From the NCBI GenBank assembly GCA_043805435.1, contig JAZDHY010000069.1:62001-126000 (forward strand): DNA of 64,000 nucleotides, given 5' to 3'. Source of the DNA: JAEXOD01 sp043805435. GTDB taxonomy: Bacteria; Bacteroidota; Ignavibacteria; Ignavibacteriales; Melioribacteraceae. The notes below the pieces were generated by a model, which saw only the letters and a program-made list of their open reading frames with translations, ran no database searches and was not told the origin of the DNA. A program made the translations under genes and the position numbers. Positions 25,232 to 34,429 of this stretch are shown here, one piece after another (positions within the stretch are counted from its first letter, which is position 1; each line of letters starts with the position of its first letter).

Positions 25232-26614
25232 ATGAATAATCTTAATGTATTAATTATTGATGATGAAGAGTCACAAATACATTCCTTAAAAAGTTTTTTA
25301 GCACGCAGAAATTACAATGTTTATACCGCCATCAATGGTATTGAAGGAATAAAAATTGTAAACTCTAATCAAATTGACGCTATATTAACCGATTTCCGCA
25401 TGCCGGAATTGGACGGTTTAGGTGTTTTAAAAAACGCCAAAGAAATTAATCCCGAAATTGACGTTGTTGTAATGACTGCTTATGGTAATATTGATGATGC
25501 TGTAAGTATTATGAAAACCGGTGCATACGATTATTTAACAAAACCGATTGATTTGGATGAACTTGAAAATACTTTAAACCGGATAAGAGAAAAAAAATTT
25601 TTAACGGACGAAAATAAACAATTAAAAGAATTGCTTAAAACAAAATTTAGTTTAGAAGGTATAATTTCGCAAAGCAAAAACATGGAAGAAGCTGTAAATA
25701 CTGCGGCACGTGTTGCTTCCAGCAAAGCAACAGTTTTAATATTAGGCGAAAGCGGTACAGGCAAAGAACTTATTGCCAAAGCTATTCATTATTCAAGCAA
25801 CAGAAATGACAAACCTTTTATTACGGTTAATGTAGCCTCTTTATCCGATAATTTAATTGAAAGCGAATTGTTTGGCCACGAAAAAGGATCTTTTACAGGA
25901 GCTGCAACTTCGCGCGCGGGACGGTTTGAAGACGCCGACAACGGAACATTATTTATTGACGAAGTTGGTGATATTCCTTTACAAACACAAGTAAAACTTC
26001 TTAGAACAATTCAGTTTGGAGAAGTTCAAAGAATTGGCAGCAATAACACTATAACCGTTAATGTACGAATTGTTGCCGCAACTCATCGTAATTTAGATGT
26101 TATGATTAAAGAGGGCACTTTTAGAGAGGATTTGTATTATCGATTAAACGTCATTACTATTAACATTCCGCCGCTGCGCGAAAGGAAAGAAGACATACCG
26201 TTACTTGCAAATTATTTTTTGCAAAAATATTCCGCAGTTAACCAAAAAGAGATAAAAGGAATAACAAATGCGGCAATAGACAAACTAATGAAATTTAATT
26301 ACCCGGGAAATATTCGCGAACTTGAAAATATCATGGAACGTGCTGTTTTACTTTCCAGATACGAATATATTGATGCTGCGGATTTACCAACAGCGTTGCT
26401 GCAAATTACAGAAAACAAATTGTTGGATCCCAAAAATTTGGAAATAGACTATGAAAGCAAAGTTAAGGCTTTTGAAATTGAAATAGTAAACGAAGCATTA
26501 AAACGCACAAACGGAAACCAAAGCGCAGCTGCAAGAATACTTCAAATTTCAGAGCGGCATTTACGCTCGCGCTTAGAAAGATTAGGATTAAAGAACCATA
26601 ACAATAATCTCTAA
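25232..26614 (+). CDS. Sigma-54-dependent response regulator (NtrC family)
   Basis: A 460-residue protein with three domains. The receiver is about 1-120, with phospho-acceptor Asp54 in ILTDFRMPELDG and the conserved T and K in MTAYG and TKP. The AAA+ sigma-54 interaction domain is about 140-370: Walker A GESGTGKE, Walker B GTLFIDEVGD. The Fis-type HTH is at the C-terminus (NQSAAARILQISERHLRSRL). The sigma-54 contact loop is GSFTGA (219-224) instead of the usual GAFTGA. It is cotranscribed with the kinase. It should activate sigma-54 promoters, none of which I could place in the window. The stop codon is only a few bases from an IS1182 remnant, so the last residues could have been altered by that event. 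Confidence 0.92.
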   Translation: MNNLNVLIIDDEESQIHSLKSFLARRNYNVYTAINGIEGIKIVNSNQIDAILTDFRMPELDGLGVLKNAKEINPEIDVVVMTAYGNIDDAVSIMKTGAYDYLTKPIDLDELENTLNRIREKKFLTDENKQLKELLKTKFSLEGIISQSKNMEEAVNTAARVASSKATVLILGESGTGKELIAKAIHYSSNRNDKPFITVNVASLSDNLIESELFGHEKGSFTGAATSRAGRFEDADNGTLFIDEVGDIPLQTQVKLLRTIQFGEVQRIGSNNTITVNVRIVAATHRNLDVMIKEGTFREDLYYRLNVITINIPPLRERKEDIPLLANYFLQKYSAVNQKEIKGITNAAIDKLMKFNYPGNIRELENIMERAVLLSRYEYIDAADLPTALLQITENKLLDPKNLEIDYESKVKAFEIEIVNEALKRTNGNQSAAARILQISERHLRSRLERLGLKNHNNNL

Positions 26615-26618
26615 TTTT

Positions 26619-26909
26619 TCAGTAGATATTATTATATTCTCGTAATAGGGTATCTAAATTTATTTTTTCAACTACTGAATCGATTACTCGTACAATGTGG
26701 TTTATGGGAATATATTCATCCCATGATGGTGGAATTAACATTTGTACGCTCTGGTCATATGACTTAAAATTGTACTTTCGCATGTTTCTCTTTATTTTAA
26801 TTTTGGGGGAATTATTATTCTGAGATACAAACTCGTTAAAGATGTTTGAAATCATTGCTTGATTATCGTTGTTATTACTTGTCTTTTTGTAGCCTTTTTT
26901 CATATACAA
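26619..26909 (-). pseudogene. Truncated IS1182-family transposase
   Basis: Only the first ~96 codons remain. After a low-complexity start the reading FKSYDQSVQMLIPPSWDEYI, then INHIVRVIDSVVEKINLDTL is the typical N-terminus of IS1182-family transposases (a YxxxQxxLLPPSxEExIPxxHxVRxVxxxVxxID-like pattern). The reading ends in a stop right where it meets the 3' end of the response-regulator gene. The catalytic DDE domain is absent, so the element is dead. A plausible start of the original protein is the internal ATG at 26783. Confidence 0.75.
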
Positions 26910-27040
26910 ATATTAGCTTTTTCAATGACTTATGCATATTTTTTTGTATTTCTATTCCCCGTTTTTTGTTCTTTTATTCCTTGTTTATTATTCCCCCATT
27001 AACGCTTTATTTCCCAGCACTTTTGAGACAATCTCTCGGA
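26619..27040 (-). mobile_element. IS1182-family remnant with one terminal end
   Basis: The transposase fragment is preceded on its 5' side by ACTTTTGAGACAATCTCTCGG (about 27019-27039 on the plus strand, shown in part). It resembles IS1182 terminal repeats (TTTTGAGACAnTCTC). The element end next to the response regulator is lost. The distance from end to transposase start is normal for the family. Confidence 0.55.
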
Positions 27041-27341
27041 AAAAACACAGATGTTACGTGTTAATGCTGTCTTCGAAAATCAGCGGATGAAAAAGATTGC
27101 GTTAAAAACCACTCCGGAAGTGGATGTCGCATAAGTCTGATTTTTGAAATCCTCTGCTACAATAACCCTCACTCGTTCAATATATAATTAACCCGTAAAC
27201 TATAATATAATAATATGTTATATAAAAGACATTCCCCTCTCTTTTTAAGAGAGGGGCAAGGGGTGAGTTCCTTTTTTGTACTTATACGACATCCACCGGA
27301 AGAGCAGGCTGTTTGCACCAATGTAAATTCCCCGCCTCGGT
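26910..27341. repeat. Repeat-rich gap between the IS remnant and the activase gene
   Basis: No gene is visible. Besides the IS end the gap holds a perfect 10-bp hairpin CCCCTCTCTT-ttt-AAGAGAGGGG (27234-27256). It also holds two inverted copies of a CCGG-GTGGATGTCG-ATAA motif: 27114-27134 on the plus strand and 27282-27301 on the minus strand. The copies face each other across about 150 bases and could be the ends of a small non-autonomous element. Confidence 0.5.
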
Positions 27342-30300
27342 TTACTCTAAATCGGCGGCAGCAATTTTGGGCGGGTTGGTAATTTCAGGCGTGTTATAAA
27401 ATGATACAAAATATTTTATAAAAGCTTTCAGCAAATCTTTTTTGTTATGTGCAGATGTTTTTTTCATTTCAAAAAAAGTTCTTTCGGCATTAAGCATAAA
27501 TATTTCAATTTTAGATTGAATAATCTGCGGAAACTGATTTCCATCGGTTTCAATTGCTAAAAAAGGCAGATTGTTAAATGAATTGGAAAAATAATCAACT
27601 TTGTTTTCAGCCTTTAATTTGCTTTCGTAATTCATTTCATTGTTTAATATCGATTCTGCAACACGTGCCGGCATACAGCCAAACGGCCCGATAGAAATAA
27701 TACCGCATGAGTGATTTAATATTTCTTTTAATGCACTACCAAGAGTTAATATTGCTTCACCTTCCAAGGCAGGAGGAATAAATTTAGAAGCTATTTCTAT
27801 TATTTCTTCAACATTAATTAAATCATACTCAACCAAATCGGTTTTAACCAAAATACGTTTAATCTTTTTTTCAATTCTTCTTTGTTCAAAAGTTTTAATT
27901 TTACCGTATATATAATTATTAAAACTAATGTTTTTACCATCTTTTGGCAAATTTTCCAAATATGAGGAATAATAGATGTATTCGCCAATAGGAGCAATTG
28001 TGGCAATAAAATCTTTTTCAGCCAAACGTTCAATCAAATCCATGCGCGAAAATTCTTCGTGCCTTACAAATATTTCCCCACTAATTGAAACTTTCTTAGC
28101 ACTTTTAATGGTAAACCTTTTTTCAATTGCTTTTAAAACAGAAGCTGATTTTTCCAACTGGGTATAAATGTCTTTAATTGGCAAAGCAGCAACGGCATCT
28201 AATATTTTTTGCCATTCTTTATTATATATTTGAACAGCTTCGGATTTATTAAAAGCCAAAACATGTAAAGCGTTGTAAATGTTTTTCATTACATCTGCAA
28301 TTGTAAAAGCAATCCATCCTCTTAAAAAAAATTCGGTTCCAAGACCACCGTAACTATCCTCATCACTTAGAGAATATATTCCAAAATTACTAAACTGATG
28401 TTTGGTAATTAAATCTTCCAAAAAAACTGTATATTGTCCCAATCGGCAGGGGCCGTTTCCGGCTGTCATAAAATATAAGCTTATTTCGTTTGGATCAGTA
28501 CGTTTGTTATAATAATCAATTAACGCACCGGCAGAAAGCTGCAAAGGGAGACACTCTTTGCACAAAGTATTACCTCGCCCAAGCCTTAAAGTTTCGGAAG
28601 TGTAAATTGGAAGCACTTGAGTGTTTATACCAAAATAACTAAAATTTGCCTGCATAACTTGTGATGAAACTAAACCCATACTTGGCAATAACAGCTTGAT
28701 GTTTTTGTCATAAATAGAATACTTTTTATTAAAAACCGGATGAAATATTTCGGTAGGATTTAACATCTTAACTGCTTCAAAATCAGCTTTGACAGTTGAT
28801 AAATTACCTAATTTGGTATAGCTGTTAAATATATCCAAAGCTGCTTCAATTCTTGTGTTTATTCCGGCATCGGCAGTATGACTGTCAAGTTCTAATGTAA
28901 GGGAAGGTTTTTCGTCCATTATTTTTCTAAAATAGTTAAGAATAAACGAATCGGGGCCGCAGCTAAAATTGGTTATATACACACCAAAAAGTTTTTGGTT
29001 ATCTTTAATAATCCGGGCGGCTTTTAATATTTGTGTTCCTGTTCCCCAATACATATGCGAATACGATTTAACATCACCAAAGCTGATAAAATCCGATGGT
29101 ATAATTGTTACGTTGCGCGAAGCAAATTTTTGAGGAATGCCAAGATTAGCTTCCTCTGCATACGAGTTATACGCCCGCCCTAAAAGTACAATAGCAAATG
29201 AATCACTTTGTTTTAATTCCTTTAAAATATCCACGCCTATTTCTTTAAATTCATTAAACATTTCCGTTTGTTTTTTATAAGCGGAAATAAAAGAACTTTT
29301 TGCTTTGTTTTTATCAATACCAAGTTTAACGGCAAGATTAATAAAAACTTTAGCAGTTAAATCAATATTATTTAAATCAATAACAGGATTTAGAATTTTT
29401 ATGTTTCTTAAATCATCCTTAAATGCGGTTTTTATATAATAACTTTCAGCCTGCAATAAAACGCATGTTTTTTGTTCGGTTTTATCGTCTGTGTTTTTCG
29501 GCAATTCTTTAATGTGGGGAATAAAAATATAATCCGGTTTTTTATTAATTAAACTTTGCATAAATCCATGTGAAAGTTCGGCGGGATAACAAAACGAAGA
29601 GCTTATTTTTTCAATTCCTTTTGTATCAACATCCGCTTCTAAAATAACATTAAAACCAAGCAAAGTAAAAAAATTATAAAATAACGGATAATATGTATTT
29701 GTTAAAAATGATTTTAATATACCTATTGTTGGGGCATTATTTTGTATCTGAATTCCAACAAGGTGTTTATTAAATACCAAATGCTGCCTTAGTTTAACAT
29801 AATCTTTAACTTTTCCATTATCTGTATCTTTATCTGTTTTAATTAAAGAGTATAAATTACAGGCACCGCCAAAAGGATATTGTTTACCGTTAATATTAAA
29901 AATAGAAATTGAACATTTGCGGTCGCATTTTTCTTTTCCTCCGCTGCAAATAAAAGATTTTGAATATTCAATTTGCCTGTTTACCAGTTCGGTAAGCGAA
30001 AAAGTTTTCTTTTCAATAAGGTTATAGTTAATTCGTTTTTTTACTTCCAACGCAACACCAAAAGCACCCATCAAACCGGGTTCCGGCGGAACAATAATTT
30101 GTTTTCCTGTTAATGCTGCCATTGCAATTGGAACAGCTTTATTATAACAGACTCCGCCTTGCATAAAAATTTTTTTACCAACAGGTCTATTTCCTTTAAC
30201 TCTGTTTATATAGTTCATACAAACTGAATAAACAAGTCCAGCAACAACATCACCTGTTGAAAGTCCGTCGTGTAAAGCATTTTTAATATCACTGCTTATA

Positions 30301-31697
30301 AAAGCAGAACATTGGTCGTTAAAATTTGGTGGAGTTAAAGCGTTAAGTGCAAGCATGGAAATTTCTTTATAATCTATATTCAAAGTTTCAGAAGCAGCTT
30401 CTTCTAAAAAAGAACCGGTACCTGCCGAACATGCTTCGTTCATTGCATAATCGGTAGCGACACCGGAAGTAATAAAAGTATATTTAGCATCCTGACCGCC
30501 AATTTCAAAAATGGTTTCTGCTTCATTATCAAAATGAAGAGTAGCGGTTGAATGAGCAATTATTTCGTTAATAACAGAATTTGTTTGGGCATGTAACCCT
30601 GCAATTTGACGACCCGAGCCTGTAACCCCAAACCCAACAATATTTATATTGTTTTCTAATTTCTGTAATAACAATTTATAGCAATTTTTTGCTGCATCAA
30701 CCGGATCGCCGTTTGTGCGTAAATATTCACTGCCAATAATTGCATTATCCTTTGTTCTTAGTATAACTGCTTTTGTGGTGGTAGAACCTACATCTAAACC
30801 TAATATACATTCATCGTCATTTTCTGCTTTTGCAAAATTAATTTCTTCAAACTTTACATTATTAATAAAATTTTTAAGCGGTTGATGAAATGAAAAATTT
30901 GTGACATGTTCTTTTGCGAGATTGTTATATTCTAAAACCGGAATGTTATTGTGGAACGAATAATATGCTGCTCCAAGTGCTTCAAAATACGTTGAATGTT
31001 CGGAAACAAACAAATTAGGCAGTTCTTTTTTTAAATGAGAAATAAATGATAAATTATTAACCGTACCGCCAATAAGCAAAATTTGTTTATCTTTATAACG
31101 TGGGATTAGGTTAATAATTTTTGAAGCCATCATTTGACTTAAACCGGTTACAATATTTTCTTTTTTTATTCCTATGTTTAAAGCATGCGTGCAATCGGAT
31201 TTACAAAAAACAGAACAACGTCCCGAAATATTATAAGGAATTATATTGTCCGTTATATCACTTACGTCGTCAAGACTTAAATTCATTCTTTTTAATTGCT
31301 GAACAAAAAACTCGCCTGTACCTGATGCGCATTTATTACCGGTAATCACCTTTGTTATTTGTAATTGTTCATCTAACAGATAAATCATAAAACTTTCTGC
31401 ACCGGCCGAAACAACAATATCTGCAGAGATATTTAAACATTTCAAGGCCAGTTCAATAGTTTCAGCTTCCGATAAAGAATAAACATTTAACAAATCTTTA
31501 AAATTACGCCCCGTAGCAGTAAGTTTATCAACCTGAACTGAATTTAAAAGAGTTTGAATTGCTGTTTTAGCATTACCATGATGAGGCAGAGATTTTTGGT
31601 AAGAAACAAAAGGTTTATTTAAAAGGCCTGAATCTAAACAAACCAACGAAACAGTCGAAGCTCCAATGCAGATTCCGCAATTTGAGTATTTATTCAT
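27342..31697 (-). CDS. Acyl-CoA dehydratase activase fused to dehydratase-like domains
   Basis: A 1451-residue protein. Two successive ASKHA ATPase (BadF/BcrA/HgdC-type) domains are visible: about 1-285 (CGICIGASTVSLVCLDSG) and about 295-570 (ILGLDVGSTTTKAVILRT). Each has the cysteine pair that holds the [4Fe-4S] cluster in HgdC-type activases: C123 in KCASGTGEF and a Cys-rich SGRCSVFCKSDC, then CSAGTGSFLEEAA and QCSAF. Next comes a DUF2229-like region (about 650-1000), then HgdB/dehydratase-like segments towards the C-terminus. Activases use ATP to push an electron into 2-hydroxyacyl-CoA dehydratases or benzoyl-CoA reductases. Stand-alone fusions of this size are widespread in anaerobes, but their substrate is not established. 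It is last in the seven-gene minus-strand run, 89 bases after the cyclase gene. Confidence 0.85.
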   Translation of the reverse strand: MNKYSNCGICIGASTVSLVCLDSGLLNKPFVSYQKSLPHHGNAKTAIQTLLNSVQVDKLTATGRNFKDLLNVYSLSEAETIELALKCLNISADIVVSAGAESFMIYLLDEQLQITKVITGNKCASGTGEFFVQQLKRMNLSLDDVSDITDNIIPYNISGRCSVFCKSDCTHALNIGIKKENIVTGLSQMMASKIINLIPRYKDKQILLIGGTVNNLSFISHLKKELPNLFVSEHSTYFEALGAAYYSFHNNIPVLEYNNLAKEHVTNFSFHQPLKNFINNVKFEEINFAKAENDDECILGLDVGSTTTKAVILRTKDNAIIGSEYLRTNGDPVDAAKNCYKLLLQKLENNINIVGFGVTGSGRQIAGLHAQTNSVINEIIAHSTATLHFDNEAETIFEIGGQDAKYTFITSGVATDYAMNEACSAGTGSFLEEAASETLNIDYKEISMLALNALTPPNFNDQCSAFISSDIKNALHDGLSTGDVVAGLVYSVCMNYINRVKGNRPVGKKIFMQGGVCYNKAVPIAMAALTGKQIIVPPEPGLMGAFGVALEVKKRINYNLIEKKTFSLTELVNRQIEYSKSFICSGGKEKCDRKCSISIFNINGKQYPFGGACNLYSLIKTDKDTDNGKVKDYVKLRQHLVFNKHLVGIQIQNNAPTIGILKSFLTNTYYPLFYNFFTLLGFNVILEADVDTKGIEKISSSFCYPAELSHGFMQSLINKKPDYIFIPHIKELPKNTDDKTEQKTCVLLQAESYYIKTAFKDDLRNIKILNPVIDLNNIDLTAKVFINLAVKLGIDKNKAKSSFISAYKKQTEMFNEFKEIGVDILKELKQSDSFAIVLLGRAYNSYAEEANLGIPQKFASRNVTIIPSDFISFGDVKSYSHMYWGTGTQILKAARIIKDNQKLFGVYITNFSCGPDSFILNYFRKIMDEKPSLTLELDSHTADAGINTRIEAALDIFNSYTKLGNLSTVKADFEAVKMLNPTEIFHPVFNKKYSIYDKNIKLLLPSMGLVSSQVMQANFSYFGINTQVLPIYTSETLRLGRGNTLCKECLPLQLSAGALIDYYNKRTDPNEISLYFMTAGNGPCRLGQYTVFLEDLITKHQFSNFGIYSLSDEDSYGGLGTEFFLRGWIAFTIADVMKNIYNALHVLAFNKSEAVQIYNKEWQKILDAVAALPIKDIYTQLEKSASVLKAIEKRFTIKSAKKVSISGEIFVRHEEFSRMDLIERLAEKDFIATIAPIGEYIYYSSYLENLPKDGKNISFNNYIYGKIKTFEQRRIEKKIKRILVKTDLVEYDLINVEEIIEIASKFIPPALEGEAILTLGSALKEILNHSCGIISIGPFGCMPARVAESILNNEMNYESKLKAENKVDYFSNSFNNLPFLAIETDGNQFPQIIQSKIEIFMLNAERTFFEMKKTSAHNKKDLLKAFIKYFVSFYNTPEITNPPKIAAADLE

Positions 31698-31786
31698 TCA
31701 AATAATATCAGTTTAATTTACTTGCATATAATTTTTAAAATAGCAAGTAAATATACTAATTTTGCAGTAATAATAAGGAGTATAAT

Positions 31787-32851
31787 TTATAATAAATCAA
31801 ATTGTCGTAATATACCGGGCCATTCTTCTTTAAGTTTGTCACGCCCGCCGGGGGTAAGAAAACGCCAGTCGGTATTTACGGTTTTTTCAAAAAAGCGTTC
31901 ATAAACCTGCAAATCATATTTAACTATATATCTAAAAAGTGACCATAAAATACGCATATCAATAGTTGAATAATATTGAAACTGCTCTTCAAAACTTGCT
32001 TTTTTAGCTTTCCATGTAATAAAACTAGTTGGTTTAATGTCTGTGCTTTCTGCTTCGCTTAAAGAATCTGTTGCAATACTCCATAAAAGCACTGTTCCAA
32101 TAATTAAATCTTGTGTGTTTTGTTTGCGAATAAAAAACTTTCTATTCAAAATAGAATGGACAAAAAAGTAAGCAATAAATTTATTTAACTTTTCGCCTTC
32201 TGAATTTAGGGCATCAAAACAAGAGGGTGTTTCTATATTTAAACCGTCAATATTTGGTTTTACAAACTGAAAAACAACAAGTTTTTCGTTATGTTTAACA
32301 AATGTTTCGTACCGAGTAAACGAATGCATATATTTTTCGCGATTACGCAACATTTCATAAACAGTAGCACCAACCATTAATTGATTGCCGTCTGCCAAAG
32401 TCATTATCCGCTGGCACATATTAACACCGGTGCCGGCAATATTTTTATTGTCATTAATATCAATAGTAATATTATCAATATTGGAATTAACACCAATTCT
32501 AACCTTAAACTGCCTCATTGGGTCAATATGATTATTGTTGTGTTTGGCAACACGACCAATAATTTCTACTGCAATTTTAACATGTATATCGTATGGTTGT
32601 TCTACATATAACAACGAAATACAAATTCCATCTCCGGTTGGCAGATAAATGACTTGTTCTTTTTTAATACCGTTAGATTCAACAGTTGCTTTAACTATTC
32701 CATTTAACATTTTAACAAGATCGCTTTGTGCTTCAACACTTCTGCCTTGAGTAAAATTAACAATATCTAAAAAAATATATTTTACCGGAACTGTTGTAAC
32801 TTCTGCTGATGAATTATAATTAATAATTTTTAATTTGTCGTTTTCTGCCAT
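31787..32851 (-). CDS. Class III nucleotide cyclase-domain protein with atypical specificity residues
   Basis: A 354-residue soluble protein. Residues about 22-205 form a cyclase homology domain. Metal-binding Asp29 is in FLDIVNFT and Asp74 in PTGDG. The transition-state pair is Asn144 and Arg148 (GVNMCQR). These suggest catalysis is possible. The positions that read the base differ. Where adenylate cyclases have Lys (KxxGD) it has Leu71, and where they have Asp (DxxG) it has an Asn near 137. The C-terminal ~150 residues are helical, with no recognised domain and no membrane segment. The gene lies 12 bases after hutH in the same run. Substrate could be ATP, GTP or another NTP. No cyclic-nucleotide effector is adjacent. 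Confidence 0.75.
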   Translation of the reverse strand: MAENDKLKIINYNSSAEVTTVPVKYIFLDIVNFTQGRSVEAQSDLVKMLNGIVKATVESNGIKKEQVIYLPTGDGICISLLYVEQPYDIHVKIAVEIIGRVAKHNNNHIDPMRQFKVRIGVNSNIDNITIDINDNKNIAGTGVNMCQRIMTLADGNQLMVGATVYEMLRNREKYMHSFTRYETFVKHNEKLVVFQFVKPNIDGLNIETPSCFDALNSEGEKLNKFIAYFFVHSILNRKFFIRKQNTQDLIIGTVLLWSIATDSLSEAESTDIKPTSFITWKAKKASFEEQFQYYSTIDMRILWSLFRYIVKYDLQVYERFFEKTVNTDWRFLTPGGRDKLKEEWPGILRQFDLL

Positions 32852-32863
32852 TATATAACTATT

Positions 32864-34429
32864 TTAATTTAATTTTACATTTTCTTCTACTTTAGTAAGC
32901 AAAAGGTTATTATCAATAATTTTTTGTATTGATACTATATCATCGGAAATTACCCTGTCTTCGTTTAGCGGTTTTACAAATATTCTTATAAAATTATGTG
33001 CAATTCCGGTTCCTATACCACATTTTAGGGGTTTTAAGAACTCAATTCCTTGTGCAGCAGTCATTAATTCAATAGCAAGCACATTTGTTACATTTTTAAG
33101 AATTGTTAAACACTTACGTGCAGAAATAGAACCCATGGAATTATGGTCTTCCTGATTAGCCGAAGTTGGAATAGAATCTACACTGGCGGGATGAGCTAAA
33201 ACTTTATTTTCGGAAACTAAACTTGCCGCAGTATATTGCGCAATCATTAAACCGGAGTTTAAACCACCGTTTGGAGTTAAAAATCGGGGCAATAAACTTA
33301 ACGAACCGTTTACAAGCCTTTCAATTCTTCTTTCGGCAACATTTGCCAGCTCGGAAAGAGCAATACCCATAAAATCCATAACAAGTGCAATTGGCTGACC
33401 GTGGAAATTTCCGCCTTCCAAATAGTCGCCATCTTCGGTAAATATTAAAGGATTATCGGTTACGGAGTTAATTTCTGTTTCAACAACCGAACAAACATAA
33501 TTTATAGTATCGCGCGAAGCACCATGTATTTGCGGAATGCAGCGTAACGAATACGAATCTTGAACCCTGTTATCATTAAGAATGTGTGATCTTCTAATTT
33601 CGCTGTTATTAATTAATGCTAAAAGATTTTCGGCTGTTTGAATTTGTCCTTTATGCGGGCGTAATTTGTGAAGACGTAAATCATAGGCTTTAGTGGAACC
33701 CCTTAAAGCTTCGTGCGAAAGAGCTCCGCTAATATCGGCAATTTTAATTAATCGTTTAGCTTTAATACAAATAAAACTTGCAATGGAAGTCATCATTTGT
33801 GTGCCGTTAATTAATGCAAGTCCTTCTTTTGCTGCAAGTGTAATAGGTTCTAACTTAAATTTGGCAAGAGCCTCTTTTGATTCAATAATATTATCAAAAT
33901 TTGTATTAAGTTCGTCAATTTTATCAAATACTTGAGCTTTCCCTTCGCCAATTATAGATAAAACAATGTGTGCCAAAGGTACTAAATCGCCGCTTGAACC
34001 AACCGACCCCTGAGAAGGCACAACAGGTATAATATTATTGTTAATCATCTCCAGCAATAAGTTTATGGTGGAAAGACGAATACCCGAATGACCTAAAGCA
34101 AGAGCATTGGCACGTAAAAGCATCATTATTTTAATAATAATTGGAGGGAGATTTTCGCCTACACCGGCAGAATGACTTAAAATCAGATTTTTTTGCAGCT
34201 TAAAAATATCTTTTTGCGAAATTTTTACATTTGCAAATTCGCCAAAACCGGTAGTTACTCCATAAACAGCTTTATCTTCTTTTATCCATTTGTCAATTAA
34301 AGTACAAGCTTTTTCAATATTAACAACTGAACTTTCTGCTAGTTTAACTTTTGGAGAATTAGTTATAAAAAACTCAATCTTTTCTAAAGAGAGTGAAGCA
34401 CCGTCAATAATTAATTGGTTATTTTCCAT
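32864..34429 (-). CDS. hutH: Histidine ammonia-lyase
   Basis: A 521-residue protein of normal family length. HAL hallmarks are YGVTTGFG with Tyr56, LILSHSAGVGE with the histidine-selective SH (His86), NGTQMM, NDNRVQDSYSLRC, NFHGQP and SANQEDHNSMGS. The MIO prosthetic group forms from Ala-Ser-Gly in most members. Here the tripeptide is Ser145-Ser146-Gly147 (GSVGSSGDLVPLAH). The enzyme removes ammonia from L-histidine to give urocanate, the first step of histidine breakdown. No hutU, hutI or formiminoglutamate genes are in the window. Its first 11 bases overlap hflX. Confidence 0.9.
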   Translation of the reverse strand: MENNQLIIDGASLSLEKIEFFITNSPKVKLAESSVVNIEKACTLIDKWIKEDKAVYGVTTGFGEFANVKISQKDIFKLQKNLILSHSAGVGENLPPIIIKIMMLLRANALALGHSGIRLSTINLLLEMINNNIIPVVPSQGSVGSSGDLVPLAHIVLSIIGEGKAQVFDKIDELNTNFDNIIESKEALAKFKLEPITLAAKEGLALINGTQMMTSIASFICIKAKRLIKIADISGALSHEALRGSTKAYDLRLHKLRPHKGQIQTAENLLALINNSEIRRSHILNDNRVQDSYSLRCIPQIHGASRDTINYVCSVVETEINSVTDNPLIFTEDGDYLEGGNFHGQPIALVMDFMGIALSELANVAERRIERLVNGSLSLLPRFLTPNGGLNSGLMIAQYTAASLVSENKVLAHPASVDSIPTSANQEDHNSMGSISARKCLTILKNVTNVLAIELMTAAQGIEFLKPLKCGIGTGIAHNFIRIFVKPLNEDRVISDDIVSIQKIIDNNLLLTKVEENVKLN

